A stretch of 64,000 bases of DNA. Source: Halomonas sp. SpR8. GTDB lineage: Bacteria > Pseudomonadota > Gammaproteobacteria > Pseudomonadales > Halomonadaceae. Below, one piece after another: positions 45,328-55,115 of this stretch. Within the stretch, counting starts at the first letter, position 1; each line of letters opens with the position of its first letter. Both the position numbers and the translations under genes were made by a program. Under the pieces are notes generated by a model. It was not told where the DNA came from and made no database searches. It saw only the letters and a list, made by a program, of their open reading frames with translations. The stretch spans positions 1 through 64,000 of the forward strand of contig NZ_JAUAMC010000009.1 of the NCBI RefSeq assembly GCF_031010195.1. Direction: 5' to 3'.

Positions 45328-45732
45328 TTAGCCTGCAATCGCGCTAACTCCCGCTTTGGCAACCTGCACATCTTGATCGGGTTTTACGCCAGAAATACCC
45401 ACGGCGCCGACCACATGCCCGTCAACAGTGATCGGTACGCCGCCGGAAAGTAGACCTTGCAGCGGTGCGGTGACAAACGCCGTGCGGCCACCATTAATCA
45501 TCTCTTCAAACACTTGGGTCTCTTTGCGGCCTAGCGCAGCGCTGCGCGCTTTGTGCGTAGCGACTTCAGCGCTAAAAGGGGCTGCGCCGTCTAGACGACG
45601 CAAACCGAGTAGGTGGCCTCCGTCGTCGGTCACCGCGATGGTCACTGGCCAGCTATTGCTATCAGCTTCTTTTTGCGCCGCGTCTAATACGTTAATGACA
45701 TCGGCTTGAGCGAGAATGGCTTTTGTTTGCAT
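45328..45732 (-). CDS. glcG: GlcG/HbpS-family haem-binding protein
   Basis: A 134-residue protein of the GlcG/HbpS family, found at the end of glycolate operons in many bacteria. The family pattern is clear: NSWPVTIAVTDDGGHLLGLR, RLDGAAPFSAEVATHKARSA, GGVPITVDGHVVGAVGISG. No signal peptide. It is 93 bp after glcF, a larger gap than between the other glc genes. The biochemical role is not established; HbpS-type members bind haem or cobalamin. Confidence 0.9.
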   Translation of the reverse strand: MQTKAILAQADVINVLDAAQKEADSNSWPVTIAVTDDGGHLLGLRRLDGAAPFSAEVATHKARSAALGRKETQVFEEMINGGRTAFVTAPLQGLLSGGVPITVDGHVVGAVGISGVKPDQDVQVAKAGVSAIAG

Positions 45733-45825
45733 GTTTAAATCCTATTAATGGTAGTGAGTGAAGTTGTCGCGCTCAACAATAGCAGCGCGACCAGGGGTTA
45801 TGAATGCTAAGTGTTAGGAAAAACG

Positions 45826-47058
45826 TTATGTGAGCGCCGCATCGACGATTTCCACCCAGTGGCGTACCGGGGTGCGATTGGCGCCTGTCAGGTGCGTTTG
45901 ACATCCGATATTGGCCGTGACAATGACGTCCGGCTGTCCGGCCTCGAGCGCATTCATTTTATTGTCTCGCAACTGAGTGGCAAGTTCAGGCTGAGTGATG
46001 GAGTAAGTCCCCGCTGACCCGCAGCAGAGATGAGCATCTTGCACCGGGGTTAACGCAAAGCCGAGCTTGCCCAGTACGCCTTCCACCGCGCCGTTAAGCT
46101 TTTGCGCATGCTGCAGTGTGCAAGGGCAGTGAAATGCCAGCCGTTTCGACTCTTTCACGTTCAGCGCTTCGAGCGGTTCATCGCGCAGGATTTCGACGAT
46201 GTCTTTCGCCAAGGCGCTGACTTTTTGCGCTTTAACCGCGTATTCGGGATCATCCTTGAGCATATAACCATACTCTTTAACAAACGCACCGCAGCCGCTA
46301 GCGGTTTGTACGATGGCTTCGGTGCCTTGTTCGATATACGGCCACCAAGCGTCGATATTGGCGCACATACGTGCGCGTCCATCGTCCTGAGCGTTGAGAT
46401 GGAAATCAACGGCGCCGCAGCATCCCGCTTCAGTAACCGGCGTTACGCTAATGCCAAGTCGGTCAAGAATCCGCGCGGTGGCCGCATTGGTATTAGGCGA
46501 AAGCCCCGGCTGTACACAACCCTCCAGGATTAGAACCTTTCGAGCATGTTTGTGTGCATCGGGGCGCGCGCCTGCATCCACCGGGTCTGCGGGCATTTTA
46601 TTGCGTAGCTTGGCGGGTACCAGCGGCTTGAAGGTTTGCCCCAGCTTTAGCAGCGCCTGAAAGCGCTTGGGGTCGACCATCATCTTGCGCAGCGCATAGC
46701 GCTGAGCGCGTTCGGCTGCCGGGCGGGGAACGCGACGCTCAATTTCGGCACGGCCAATGTTAAGCAGCTTGTGGTACTCCACGCCGGAAGGGCAGGTAGT
46801 TTCACAGTTCAGACAGGTTAAGCAGCGATCAAGGTGCAGGCGAGTCTCATCGGTGACTTGGTTATCATCGTCTTGGCTCTCCAGCAGCTCCTTCATTAAA
46901 TAGATGCGCCCGCGGGGGCCATCGCGCTCATCGCCTAACAGCTGATAAGTAGGGCAGGTAGCGTTACAAAAACCGCAGTGCACACAGGTACGCAAGATGC
47001 GCTCTGCTTCCTGGATATGCGGCTTCTGACGATCGGCATCGGTAAAGTGCATCTGCAT
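45826..47058 (-). CDS. glcF: Glycolate oxidase iron-sulfur subunit GlcF
   Basis: A 410-residue subunit carrying two [4Fe-4S] sites (CVHCGFCNATCPTY and CLTCLNCETTCPSGV), which pass electrons from the flavin subunits toward the membrane. Two CCG domains follow, with CxxAAxxH-type sequences GCCGAVDFHLN and CCGSAGTYSI. It starts 14 bp after glcE in the order glcD-glcE-glcF-glcG. Confidence 0.97.
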   Translation of the reverse strand: MQMHFTDADRQKPHIQEAERILRTCVHCGFCNATCPTYQLLGDERDGPRGRIYLMKELLESQDDDNQVTDETRLHLDRCLTCLNCETTCPSGVEYHKLLNIGRAEIERRVPRPAAERAQRYALRKMMVDPKRFQALLKLGQTFKPLVPAKLRNKMPADPVDAGARPDAHKHARKVLILEGCVQPGLSPNTNAATARILDRLGISVTPVTEAGCCGAVDFHLNAQDDGRARMCANIDAWWPYIEQGTEAIVQTASGCGAFVKEYGYMLKDDPEYAVKAQKVSALAKDIVEILRDEPLEALNVKESKRLAFHCPCTLQHAQKLNGAVEGVLGKLGFALTPVQDAHLCCGSAGTYSITQPELATQLRDNKMNALEAGQPDVIVTANIGCQTHLTGANRTPVRHWVEIVDAALT

Positions 47059-47072
47059 GTCAGCTCTCCTGA

Positions 47073-48173
47073 TTAAAACGCCGCATAAAGACGACCGGGA
47101 TTAAAAATGCCGTGGGCATCCAGCTCCGCCTTCAGGTTACGGTGATATTTTTCCACTACCTTGTTGAGCGGAGTGAAAGGCTCGACGGCGCCACCCTGCG
47201 CGTGCGGCGTGTAGCAGGTGGCATGACCACCTACCGCTTCGCAGGCGGCGCGCAACGTACTGGCCTCTAGGGAGGTTTTTAGCCAGCGCTGACAGCCTGC
47301 CCAGTCATAGAAGATATCTGTTTCAGGAATATCCAATTTCAGTGGCGCGGTGTGTGGCGGCAGCGATAGCCGCCACAGGGCTTGGCCGTCGTTAAGCTGA
47401 AAGAAGGCGTGGCTATGATCGCGCAGCGAGGTCCAGAAACTGGCCTCAAGCGACTCGCCACCCAGACGTGTTTGGGTCGCGCTGACCGAGCTTTTACCGC
47501 CCTCGAGGCGCAGAAATAGCTCGCCGTTATGCCAGGCAGCAGCGGTAATCGGCAGCGGCTGGCGACCCAGCTCGGCGAGTTTTTTAAGCGCGTCGGCAAG
47601 GTTAAGGGGTAGCCGTAAACTGTGCGTGGCGGTGGGAATAGGCAGCACTTTAAACGAGATATCGGTTAGCACGCCGAGGGTGCCCTGGGCGCCTGCCATT
47701 AAGCGCGAAAGATCGTATCCGGCGACGTTCTTCATCACTTCACCGCCAAAGCGCAGCAGCTTGCCCTCTTGGGTGATCACTCGCGTGCCGAGTACAAAAT
47801 CACGCGCGGCACCCGCCCAGGGGCGGCGTGGGCCGGAGAGCCCCGTGGCGACCGCACCACCAATGGTAGAGGCTTCGCCGAAGATAGGCGGCTCGAAGGC
47901 CAGCATTTGGTGGTTTTCCGCCAGCGCGGCGTGGAGCGCGCTTAGCCGCGTACCGGCGCGGACGGTGACGACCAGCTCCACGGGATCGTAAGACACGATG
48001 CCGCTATGGGCCGCTAAATTTAGCGCTTGGCCTTCCACCGGGCGGCCATAAAAGCCACGCGTGTCGCCGCCTACAATACGCAGCGGTGTTCGGTCGGTGT
48101 AGGCGCTGCGGACCTGTTCGCACAACTGATCGCCGATATCTTGGTCGGCAGCGTGTATCGCTAGTTCGGTCAT
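47073..48173 (-). CDS. glcE: Glycolate oxidase FAD-binding subunit GlcE
   Basis: A 366-residue FAD-binding subunit with a short PCMH-type FAD domain: LRIVGGDTRGFYGR, then EPPIFGEASTIGGAVATGLS, GPRRPWAGAARDFVLG and the GGEVMKNVAGYDLSRL signature. It pairs with GlcD and GlcF. The gap to glcD is 17 bp. Confidence 0.96.
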   Translation of the reverse strand: MTELAIHAADQDIGDQLCEQVRSAYTDRTPLRIVGGDTRGFYGRPVEGQALNLAAHSGIVSYDPVELVVTVRAGTRLSALHAALAENHQMLAFEPPIFGEASTIGGAVATGLSGPRRPWAGAARDFVLGTRVITQEGKLLRFGGEVMKNVAGYDLSRLMAGAQGTLGVLTDISFKVLPIPTATHSLRLPLNLADALKKLAELGRQPLPITAAAWHNGELFLRLEGGKSSVSATQTRLGGESLEASFWTSLRDHSHAFFQLNDGQALWRLSLPPHTAPLKLDIPETDIFYDWAGCQRWLKTSLEASTLRAACEAVGGHATCYTPHAQGGAVEPFTPLNKVVEKYHRNLKAELDAHGIFNPGRLYAAF

Positions 48174-48190
48174 GGTGGTTCCTTATGGCA

Positions 48191-49693
48191 TCAGAAGCGT
48201 GGTAGCTCCGGATGCGGTAACTCGTTGTTATGCACATGCATGGCGCCAAATTCCGCACAGCGCGCCAGGGTGGGAATATTCTTACCTGGGTTAAGCAGTC
48301 GCTGTGGATCAAAAGCGGCTTTCAAGGCGTGAAAAACGCTGATCTCATCCGGCTGGAACTGGCTGCACATCTGGTTGATCTTCTCGCGGCCAACGCCATG
48401 CTCGCCGGTAATTGAGCCGCCCGCCGCCACGCACAGCTCAAGGATCTTGCCGCCGACCTCTTCAGCCAGGGCTAGCTGGCCCTCTTGGTTGGCATCAAAC
48501 AGAATCAGTGGGTGCATATTGCCATCGCCGGCGTGGAAGACGTTGGCCACCGCCAGGCCGCTCTCTTCGGAAAGCGCGGCGATGCCTTTTAGCACGCGGG
48601 GGAGTTCACGGCGCGGAATGGTGCCATCCATGCAGTAGTAGTCCGGTGACATACGACCCACCGCCGGGAAGGCGTTCTTACGCCCGGCCCAGAACTTGGC
48701 GCGCTCGGCTTCATCGCGCGCTTGCTGAATATTGGTCGCTCCGGCTTTTTCCAGCACTCCGCGCACGGTATCGCAGTCGTCGTCGACATCGGCTTCAACG
48801 CCATCCAGCTCGCAGAGCAGAATGGCTTCGGCATCCAGCGGGTAGCCAGCTTTCACAAAATCCTCGGCGGCTTTAATCGCCAGTTTATCCATCATCTCCA
48901 GGCCGCCAGGAATAATCCCGGCCGCGATGATATCGCCAACGGCGCGCCCGGCTTTTTCGACGTCGTCGAAGCTTGCCATCAATACTTTGGCGGTTTCCGG
49001 TTTGGGCAGTAGCTTGACGGTGATTTCGGTGACCACGCCGAGCATGCCTTCCGAGCCATTCATTAGCGCCAGTAGGTCAAAGCCGGGGGCGTCCAGGGAC
49101 TCGGCGCCCAGCGTCATTGCCTCGCCCTCAATGGTGAGCACGTCCACGCGCATCACGTTATGCACCGTCAAACCATATTTTAAGCAGTGCACGCCGCCAG
49201 CATTTTCAGCCACGTTGCCGCCAATGGAGCAGGCAATTTGCGACGAAGGGTCCGGCGCGTAGTAAAGCCCGTAAGGTGCGGCAGCTTCGGAAATTGCCAG
49301 GTTGCGAACGCCGGGCTGAACCCGCGCCAGGCGAGCATCAGGGTCGACTTTCAGAATCTGGTTAAAGCGCGACATCACCAGCAGCACACCCTGTTCCAGC
49401 GGCAGTGCGCCACCGGAAAGACCGGTACCCGCGCCACGGGTAACCACCGGTACGCCGAGCGCATGGCAGCGCATCAGCAGGCCTTTTACCTGGTCCAGGG
49501 TTTCAGGCAGTGCCACCAGCATGGGTAGCACGCGATAGGCCGCCAGCCCATCGCACTCGAAGGGGCGCAGGTCTTCTTCGCGGTGCAGCAGCGTCATCTC
49601 CGGCACGGCTTGCTGCAGGTCGGCTAAGACCTCGCTTTTATCACGCCGAACCAGCTCACCGTCCAGGCGTTCATCAAAGAGGATATTCATCAC
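48191..49693 (-). CDS. glcD: Glycolate oxidase catalytic subunit GlcD
   Basis: FAD-linked oxidase of 500 residues that converts glycolate (and D-lactate in relatives) to the 2-oxo acid. PCMH FAD domain: VVTRGAGTGLSGGALPLEQG, PDPSSQIACSIGGNVAENAG and LLALMNGSEGMLGVVTE. The C-terminal cap contains NVFHAGDGNMHPLILF and SITGEHGVGREK, with the catalytic His region. Two start codons are adjacent (49693 and 49690). It heads the operon, divergent from glcC with operator-like palindromes between. Confidence 0.97.
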   Translation of the reverse strand: MMNILFDERLDGELVRRDKSEVLADLQQAVPEMTLLHREEDLRPFECDGLAAYRVLPMLVALPETLDQVKGLLMRCHALGVPVVTRGAGTGLSGGALPLEQGVLLVMSRFNQILKVDPDARLARVQPGVRNLAISEAAAPYGLYYAPDPSSQIACSIGGNVAENAGGVHCLKYGLTVHNVMRVDVLTIEGEAMTLGAESLDAPGFDLLALMNGSEGMLGVVTEITVKLLPKPETAKVLMASFDDVEKAGRAVGDIIAAGIIPGGLEMMDKLAIKAAEDFVKAGYPLDAEAILLCELDGVEADVDDDCDTVRGVLEKAGATNIQQARDEAERAKFWAGRKNAFPAVGRMSPDYYCMDGTIPRRELPRVLKGIAALSEESGLAVANVFHAGDGNMHPLILFDANQEGQLALAEEVGGKILELCVAAGGSITGEHGVGREKINQMCSQFQPDEISVFHALKAAFDPQRLLNPGKNIPTLARCAEFGAMHVHNNELPHPELPRF

Positions 49694-49826
49694 GACATCC
49701 CAGGCTTATTATCATTAAAGGTAAATGCTAAAACGGTCTATGCGGCTATCTTTCACGCACATCTATCTTTCTAACAACGTTGGCTCAATTTGGGCTTTTT
49801 TTGCGCGTCTGTCTAGGCTGTGGTGC

Positions 49827-49841
49827 ATTGGTCTGACCAGT
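49827..49841. promoter_or_regulatory. FadR-family operator between glcD and glcC
   Basis: ATTGGTCTGACCAGT contains the perfect palindrome TGGTC-T-GACCA, the shape bound by GlcC, LldR and PdhR regulators. A second palindrome GGTCGACC lies 7 bp on, at 49846-49853, in ATTGGTCGACCC. The site is almost identical to the one upstream of the permease at 53166. Confidence 0.75.
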
Positions 49842-49925
49842 AATTGGTCGACCCTATCATTAACATGGATGCCTTCTGCGTTGAGTCCTGGCAAGCTGTT
49901 TAAACAGTTTTGGAGGAGAGTTCAC

Positions 49926-50705
49926 ATGCCATCGGCGAACCAAGCGTTGTCACCCGGGCAGCGAATGCCTGAACACGTGGCCACTCGGCTTGAGCGCCTG
50001 ATACTTGATGGCGTGTTTCGCCCCGGCCAGTTGCTTCCTTCTGAGCGGCGGCTATGCGAACGGCTGGGGGTCTCTCGGGCTTCGCTGCGTGAAGGGCTGC
50101 GCATTTTGCGCAGCAAGGGCATTATTGATACCCGCCAGGGCCACGGTTCAACGGTCGCCACGCTTCTACCGGTGGGCAACCAGAGCCCATTAATGCATCT
50201 GTTTAAAGACCACCCGCGCACGCTGTTTGATCTGTTAGAGGTGCGCGCACTGCTGGAAGGGGAGTCGGCCTGGTTGGCTGCCAGCCGTGGCACCTCTGCG
50301 GATCGGGTGCTGATCACCCGGCGCTACCGTGAAATGACCGATTACGCGCAGAGTGCAGAAGAAATTGACGTTGAACGGCTTGCCAGGCTTGACCACGCCT
50401 TTCATCTGGCGGTATCGCAAGCGTCCCACAACCCGGTATTAGTGCATACGCTGCAGAGCCTGACCGATTTGCTGCTTAGTTCGGTATTTGCCTCAGTCAA
50501 GCACCTTTACCATTTGCCTGCGCCCCGCGCGATGATCAATCACCAGCATCAGCAGTTACACGATGCAGTGGTTCGCGGTGAAGCCGAGCAGGCAAAGAGG
50601 GTGGCGTTGGAGCACCTTTCCAGCATTAGCCAACTGCTGCGCGACATAGATGATGAGAACGAGCGGTTGGAGCGCTCTTCCATGCGGCTTGAAGAGTGGC
50701 GGTAG
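49926..50705 (+). CDS. glcC: GntR/FadR-family regulator GlcC
   Basis: A 259-residue regulator of the FadR subgroup. Winged HTH at residues about 15-80: LILDGVFRPGQLLPSERRLC, then ERLGVSRASLREGLRILRSKG. The helical FCD ligand domain follows, with metal-ligand type residues in LARLDHAFHLAVSQASHNP and INHQHQQLHDAV. The start at 49926 has GGAGGAGAG 5 bases before it; an upstream in-frame ATG lacks this and gives an unrelated N-terminus. Position divergent from glcDEFG identifies it as GlcC, responding to glycolate or glyoxylate. Confidence 0.88.
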   Translation: MPSANQALSPGQRMPEHVATRLERLILDGVFRPGQLLPSERRLCERLGVSRASLREGLRILRSKGIIDTRQGHGSTVATLLPVGNQSPLMHLFKDHPRTLFDLLEVRALLEGESAWLAASRGTSADRVLITRRYREMTDYAQSAEEIDVERLARLDHAFHLAVSQASHNPVLVHTLQSLTDLLLSSVFASVKHLYHLPAPRAMINHQHQQLHDAVVRGEAEQAKRVALEHLSSISQLLRDIDDENERLERSSMRLEEWR

Positions 50706-50752
50706 CTCAAGTATTAACACAGTCGGCATCAACAATAATTTCGGAGACTAAT

Positions 50753-51277
50753 ATGGCGATTTATCAATACGGCGAGCATCAGCCCGACATCCATGACGAT
50801 GTCTATATTGCCGAAACCGCGGATGTTATCGGCCAGGTAACGTTAAAAGCCCGCTCTAGCGTGTGGTATCAGGCCGTGCTGCGCGGTGATGCCGATCACT
50901 TGGAAATTGGTGAAGAGAGCAATATTCAGGACGGCGCTGTGCTGCATGCCGATCCTGGTTTTCCCCTCCAAGTAGGGCGGGGCGTAACGGTAGGCCATCA
51001 GGCGATGCTGCATGGCTGCACCATTGGCGATGGCTGTCTGATTGGTATTCAAGCGGTGGTACTTAATGGTGCGGTGATTGGCGAAAACAGCCTGGTGGGC
51101 GCGGGTGCTTTTATCAAGGAAGGTGCGGAGTTTCCGCCTAACTCGTTAATCGTTGGCTCGCCTGCACGCGTCGTGAGAGAGCTTTCCGAAGAAGTGGTGG
51201 CGGGTTTGAAGCAGAACGCTCAAAGCTACGTCGAACGCGGCAAGCTCCACAGCCAAGAACTGAAACGTATCGGCTAG
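50753..51277 (+). CDS. Gamma-carbonic anhydrase family protein
   Basis: A 174-residue left-handed beta-helix protein (YrdA/PaaY group). Hexapeptide repeats run from about residue 15 to 125 (for example VYIAETADVIGQV and AVVLNGAVIGENSLVGAGA). The three zinc His are in QDGAVLHADPG, VTVGHQAMLHG. It is reached 47 bp after glcC and may be cotranscribed with it. ATG at 50753 follows GGAGAC. Whether it is an active anhydrase or an acyl-CoA-related protein cannot be told from sequence. Confidence 0.9.
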   Translation: MAIYQYGEHQPDIHDDVYIAETADVIGQVTLKARSSVWYQAVLRGDADHLEIGEESNIQDGAVLHADPGFPLQVGRGVTVGHQAMLHGCTIGDGCLIGIQAVVLNGAVIGENSLVGAGAFIKEGAEFPPNSLIVGSPARVVRELSEEVVAGLKQNAQSYVERGKLHSQELKRIG

Positions 51278-51292
51278 CGCTTAAACATGAAA

Positions 51293-51327
51293 CCGCAACC
51301 CCCAGGCTAAGCCTGGAGGGTTGCGTT
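51293..51327. terminator. Terminator between gamma-CA gene and permease
   Basis: Long stem CGCAACC-CCCAGGC/GCCTGG-AGGGTTGCG with loop TAA and a one-base bulge, followed by TTTAA on the plus strand and by TTTC on the minus strand. It sits between two convergent genes, so it likely serves both. Confidence 0.75.
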
Positions 51328-51353
51328 TAAACACTTGCTAGCGAGATTTACGG

Positions 51354-53045
51354 CTACATCAATGGGTCGGTCACGCCTATCACGTAGAACGCAATCAGCG
51401 CGATGATACCGGTAAAGATAAGGTAGTAGATCGTCGGTAGGATCGTCTTACGAATCGTTGCCCCTTCACGACCAAGCAGACCCACCGTGGCGGAGGCTGC
51501 GACGACGTTATGGATGGCGATCATATTGCCGGCTGCCGCCCCCACAGCTTGCAGCGCTACCATCATCGCCGTGGAAAGCCCCAAGGTCTCCGCAACGCTG
51601 AATTGGAACTCTGCCAACATCAGATTAGAGACCGTGTTCGAGCCTGCAATAAAGGCTCCCATCGCCCCGATTGCGGGAGCAAAGAGCGGGTAGATGCCGC
51701 CTACATTATTAGCCACCGCTTGTGCCATCATCACCGGCATCGAAACCAGGTCAGCCCCGTTAACGCCGGAGTTAATTAGTATGCGCACCATCGGCACGGT
51801 AAAGATCAACACGAAGCCAGCGCCAAAGATCGTTTTTGTCGACTCCGAAACGGCCGCGCTGATTTTTTGCGGGTTCATGCGGTGCAAGAAGTAGGTAACG
51901 ATCACCACGGCAATAATAATACCACCGGGCAGGTAGAGAGGCTGCACGCCGCCGCTAACGCCCGCTTCGCCAAGAATATTATTCCAGTTGAGGTTAATAG
52001 ACGTTAGCGCGACACGCAGGGGCTCAATCGTCCGGGAGGCCACTAGGAACAGCGCTAGCAATACGTAGGGAACCCAGCCTTTGAAGGTCGACATCGGGGC
52101 CTTGCCCACTACGTCATCAAGCTTGATCTGCAGGTTGCCGATCCACTCGTCTGGCCAAGCAGAGGACTCGGGAAAATCCCAGGTGTCTTTGGGCAGCAGG
52201 AAACCACGCTTGGCGGCTGGTACGACAATCGCCAGGCCTACCATGGCGCCGATCATCGACGGGAACTCAGGCCCCAACAGCACCCCGACCAGCATATAAG
52301 GCACTACGAAGCAGATACCGGTAAAGATAGCGAATGGGGTAATTGACAGCCCCTCTTTCCACGACTTATTGGCACCGAAGAAGCGCACCATCACGGTCAC
52401 CAGAATCAGCGGCATTAAGATACCTACAATACCGTGAGTAATTGCCACTTCGCTGGTGACTAGCTGGAAGAACACATCCCAACTGGAGCCTACCGAGTCA
52501 AGTTCGGTAGTAATACCTGCTCGATCCAGACCGCTACCCACACCGACCACAATAGGTGTGCCTACTGCACCGAAGGAGACCGGCGTGGATTGAATCATCA
52601 TGCCCACCACTACCGCCGCTAGCGCCGGGAAGCCAAGGGCCACCATCAGCGGTGCGGCAACGGCTGCTGGCGTACCGAAGCCAGAGGCGCCTTCGATAAA
52701 GCAGCCAAAAAGCCAGGCAACGATCAGCGCCTGTACTCGGCGGTCCGGGCTAATGCCTGAAAAGCCGTTACGAATAGCGGTAATACCACCGGAGTGCTTG
52801 AGGGTGTTAAGCAGCAGGATGGCGCCAAAGATGATCCATAGAAGACCGGCAGTCTGGATCAAGCCTTGAATAGTCGACGCTGCTACGCGACTAAACGACA
52901 TATCCCAAGCGGTTAAGCCGATGACAGCGGCGGTCAGGAAGACAATCGGCATCGCTATTTTGGCCGGTATTTTAAACCCGATGAGCAAAACACCGGCCAG
53001 CAACAGCGGCAAGAAGGCCAGAAGTGCAAGTATCGTTTCATTCAT
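51354..53045 (-). CDS. L-lactate permease family transporter (lactate/glycolate)
   Basis: A 563-residue LctP/GlcA family carrier with about 13-14 membrane helices. Family blocks: [68 protein letters not shown] and [20 protein letters not shown]. Members carry L-lactate, D-lactate and glycolate. The operator at 53166 nearly duplicates the one at glcD, and the gene lies 3 genes from the glc operon, so glycolate uptake (GlcA role) is likely. That assignment is inference from regulation and context. Confidence 0.92.
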   Translation of the reverse strand: MNETILALLAFLPLLLAGVLLIGFKIPAKIAMPIVFLTAAVIGLTAWDMSFSRVAASTIQGLIQTAGLLWIIFGAILLLNTLKHSGGITAIRNGFSGISPDRRVQALIVAWLFGCFIEGASGFGTPAAVAAPLMVALGFPALAAVVVGMMIQSTPVSFGAVGTPIVVGVGSGLDRAGITTELDSVGSSWDVFFQLVTSEVAITHGIVGILMPLILVTVMVRFFGANKSWKEGLSITPFAIFTGICFVVPYMLVGVLLGPEFPSMIGAMVGLAIVVPAAKRGFLLPKDTWDFPESSAWPDEWIGNLQIKLDDVVGKAPMSTFKGWVPYVLLALFLVASRTIEPLRVALTSINLNWNNILGEAGVSGGVQPLYLPGGIIIAVVIVTYFLHRMNPQKISAAVSESTKTIFGAGFVLIFTVPMVRILINSGVNGADLVSMPVMMAQAVANNVGGIYPLFAPAIGAMGAFIAGSNTVSNLMLAEFQFSVAETLGLSTAMMVALQAVGAAAGNMIAIHNVVAASATVGLLGREGATIRKTILPTIYYLIFTGIIALIAFYVIGVTDPLM

Positions 53046-53457
53046 GGAAGAAACTGCCCCTTGTTATTGATTTGGTATGCTTCGCAATAACCGTCTGGCG
53101 GTTATGCCACCAGTCGGGTGTAGATGAAAGATACGTTTAGGCTAACAATATGACTACATTGGAAAATTGGTCTTACCAGTTAAATGTTTGCTTGGAAAGC
53201 TTTTAGAGACTAGTTTTTATAAGGTAAGTATTTGTTTTTAATAATTTGTTAGAGAAGAGCGTAGGCTAAGTGTCAAAGCATGCCATTAGACTAATAGACA
53301 GTGTCTACAGGCGGCTCTTGCGCCGTAAGTTTCTTAAGCTCATTGTTTGGCTAGGCAGCACTCGCAAGCAACGTTAACGCACTAATTTCTCAACTCTTTT
53401 AATCCATTAATTTAGCCATAGTTATACCCTCTATTTTTCAACCAGAAGGCGGTCAGA
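53046..53457. other. 412-bp gene-free stretch between permease and GST genes
   Basis: Holds the permease promoter with the operator at 53166-53180 and, further on, the promoter of the GST gene. No small ORF with a ribosome site or RNA gene seen. Confidence 0.5.
53166..53180. promoter_or_regulatory. FadR-family operator upstream of the permease
   Basis: ATTGGTCTTACCAGT differs at a single base from the operator ATTGGTCTGACCAGT at 49827-49841. The flanks extend the symmetry (AAATTGGT...ACCAGTTAAA). It lies 121 bp before the permease start. Confidence 0.75.
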
Positions 53458-54150
53458 ATGGCTCTAAAACTTTACGATCTATGCGGGCGCAACGAGTGGC
53501 TACGTTTTTCACCTTTCTGCTGGCGTGTGCGTATGGCGCTTGCCCATAAAGGCCTAGAATTCACCTCCGTGGCGTGGCGATTCAAAGACAAACAGGCGCT
53601 AGCGTTTGCCGACTACGATAAGGTGCCGGTGCTTTGTGATGGAGACCGCGTCGTCACCGATAGCCTCGACATCATGCGCTATTTGGATGAAGCCTATCCC
53701 GAGGCGCCCGTGCTGGGCGAAGGAGCCAGCTATCAGCGAGCGCTGCTGTTCAAATATATCGTCGAGCGCAGCGTAAACCCGGCGCTATTCCGAATTATCG
53801 CCATGGATTTATTCGCCGCCGTGCATCCTGACGACCAAGACTATTTTCGTAAAACACGCGAGGCGCGTTTTGGCTGCACGCTGGAAGAATTCCACCAGCC
53901 TGATCAAGGTAAACAGCAGCTTAAGCAGGCATTAGCGCCGGTTCGAGATATGTTGCGGGTTAGCGCATTTTTAGACGGCAATGCACCCAGCGGCGCAGAT
54001 TACCTGCTGTTTGGGAGCATGATGTGGGCATATGTGGTATCGACTCAGGAGCTTGTCGCGCCTGATGATCCGGTCAGTGAATGGTTCCAGCGCATGCTGA
54101 GTGCGCACAATGGCGTGGCAGGTAAGGCGCTCACCGTTCGCGATTTATAA
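53458..54150 (+). CDS. Glutathione S-transferase family protein
   Basis: A 230-residue cytoplasmic protein with a thioredoxin-like N-terminal domain (LYDLCGRNEWLRFSPFCWRV, then KVPVLCDGDRVVTDSLDIMR with the glutathione-binding DS pair) and an all-helical C-terminal domain (about 90-225). The SPFCWR segment places a Ser/Cys near the expected active-site position, as in beta-etherase-like and other bacterial GSTs. A different GST follows 98 bp downstream. Substrate unknown. Confidence 0.87.
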   Translation: MALKLYDLCGRNEWLRFSPFCWRVRMALAHKGLEFTSVAWRFKDKQALAFADYDKVPVLCDGDRVVTDSLDIMRYLDEAYPEAPVLGEGASYQRALLFKYIVERSVNPALFRIIAMDLFAAVHPDDQDYFRKTREARFGCTLEEFHQPDQGKQQLKQALAPVRDMLRVSAFLDGNAPSGADYLLFGSMMWAYVVSTQELVAPDDPVSEWFQRMLSAHNGVAGKALTVRDL

Positions 54151-54248
54151 CGCTGGATGGCGGCACCTCATCGGTGCCGCTGTAAGCAATTAGAAAGCAT
54201 CGATACACTCGTTTGAGAGTGGATCCACGCTTTTTTAAGGAGATGGCA

Positions 54249-54938
54249 ATGATTGATCTGTATTACTGGACAACCCCCAACGGCCACAAAATCTCCATTA
54301 TGCTCGAGGAAGCCAAGCTGGCGTACCGAGTGAAGCCGATTAACATTGGGCGAGGTGAGCAGTTTGATCCTGAATTTCTCACCATCGCCCCCAATAACCG
54401 CATTCCCGCCATCGTGGATCACGCTCCCCAGGACGGCGGTCAGCCGCTAGCGATGTTTGAGTCGGGCGCAATTCTAGAGTACCTCGCTGATAAGAGTGGC
54501 CTATTTCTGCCTTCAACAGGGCGCGAACGCTATATCGTGCTGCAGTGGCTTCATTGGCAAATGGGCGGCTTAGGCCCCATGGCAGGGCAGAATCATCACT
54601 TTTGCCACTATGCACCGCACAAAATTGAGTACGCGATTGAGCGCTACGTGCGCGAAACCAACCGCCTCTACAGCGTATTGGATCAGCGCCTCGCGCAGCA
54701 CACCTATGTGGGTGGTGAGGACTACTCGATTGCCGATATGGCGATCTATCCGTGGATCGTGCCGTGGGAAAAACAGCGTCAGACGTTAGAAGAGTTTCCG
54801 GACTTGGAGCGCTGGTTTGACATGATCAAAGCGCGGCCAGCGGTGCGGCGCGCCTACGCCTTGGTAGAAGAAGTAAATCCGCAGGCGGGCGTCGAAATGG
54901 ACGAGCAGGCGCGTAAGCACTTGTTCGGAAACCGTTAG
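54249..54938 (+). CDS. GST-like disulfide-bond oxidoreductase (YfcG/YghU type)
   Basis: A 229-residue protein of the Nu-class GST group: MIDLYYWTTPNGHKISIMLE with the TPNG active-site region, EFLTIAPNNRIPAIVD, FESGAILEYLADKSG, and a helical domain with GGLGPMAGQNHHF and the DYSIADMAIYPW N-capping motif. E. coli YfcG and YghU have glutathione-dependent disulfide reductase activity. AAGGAG lies 6 bases before the ATG at 54249, so that start is preferred over the one at 54243. Confidence 0.92.
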   Translation: MIDLYYWTTPNGHKISIMLEEAKLAYRVKPINIGRGEQFDPEFLTIAPNNRIPAIVDHAPQDGGQPLAMFESGAILEYLADKSGLFLPSTGRERYIVLQWLHWQMGGLGPMAGQNHHFCHYAPHKIEYAIERYVRETNRLYSVLDQRLAQHTYVGGEDYSIADMAIYPWIVPWEKQRQTLEEFPDLERWFDMIKARPAVRRAYALVEEVNPQAGVEMDEQARKHLFGNR

Positions 54939-55115
54939 TAGCAAATGGTGATCAGCCTTTTTAACAGCCTGGAAGTGAGCCTGTGCAGGATGATGAAAAA
55001 TCATGTTGCGCTGCACAAAAAGCACTGCTAGCTTTAAGTACAGCGGAGGCAAAAGCCTTACTAAGAACCGTCTAATCGAGGCGTGTTTATTTGCAAGCTC
55101 TCTGGAGGTATTACG

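Noticed and set aside
49725..49925. 67-codon N-terminal extension of glcC
   Set aside because: It runs through the operator palindromes and has no ribosome site; GGAGGAGAG precedes the ATG at 49926.
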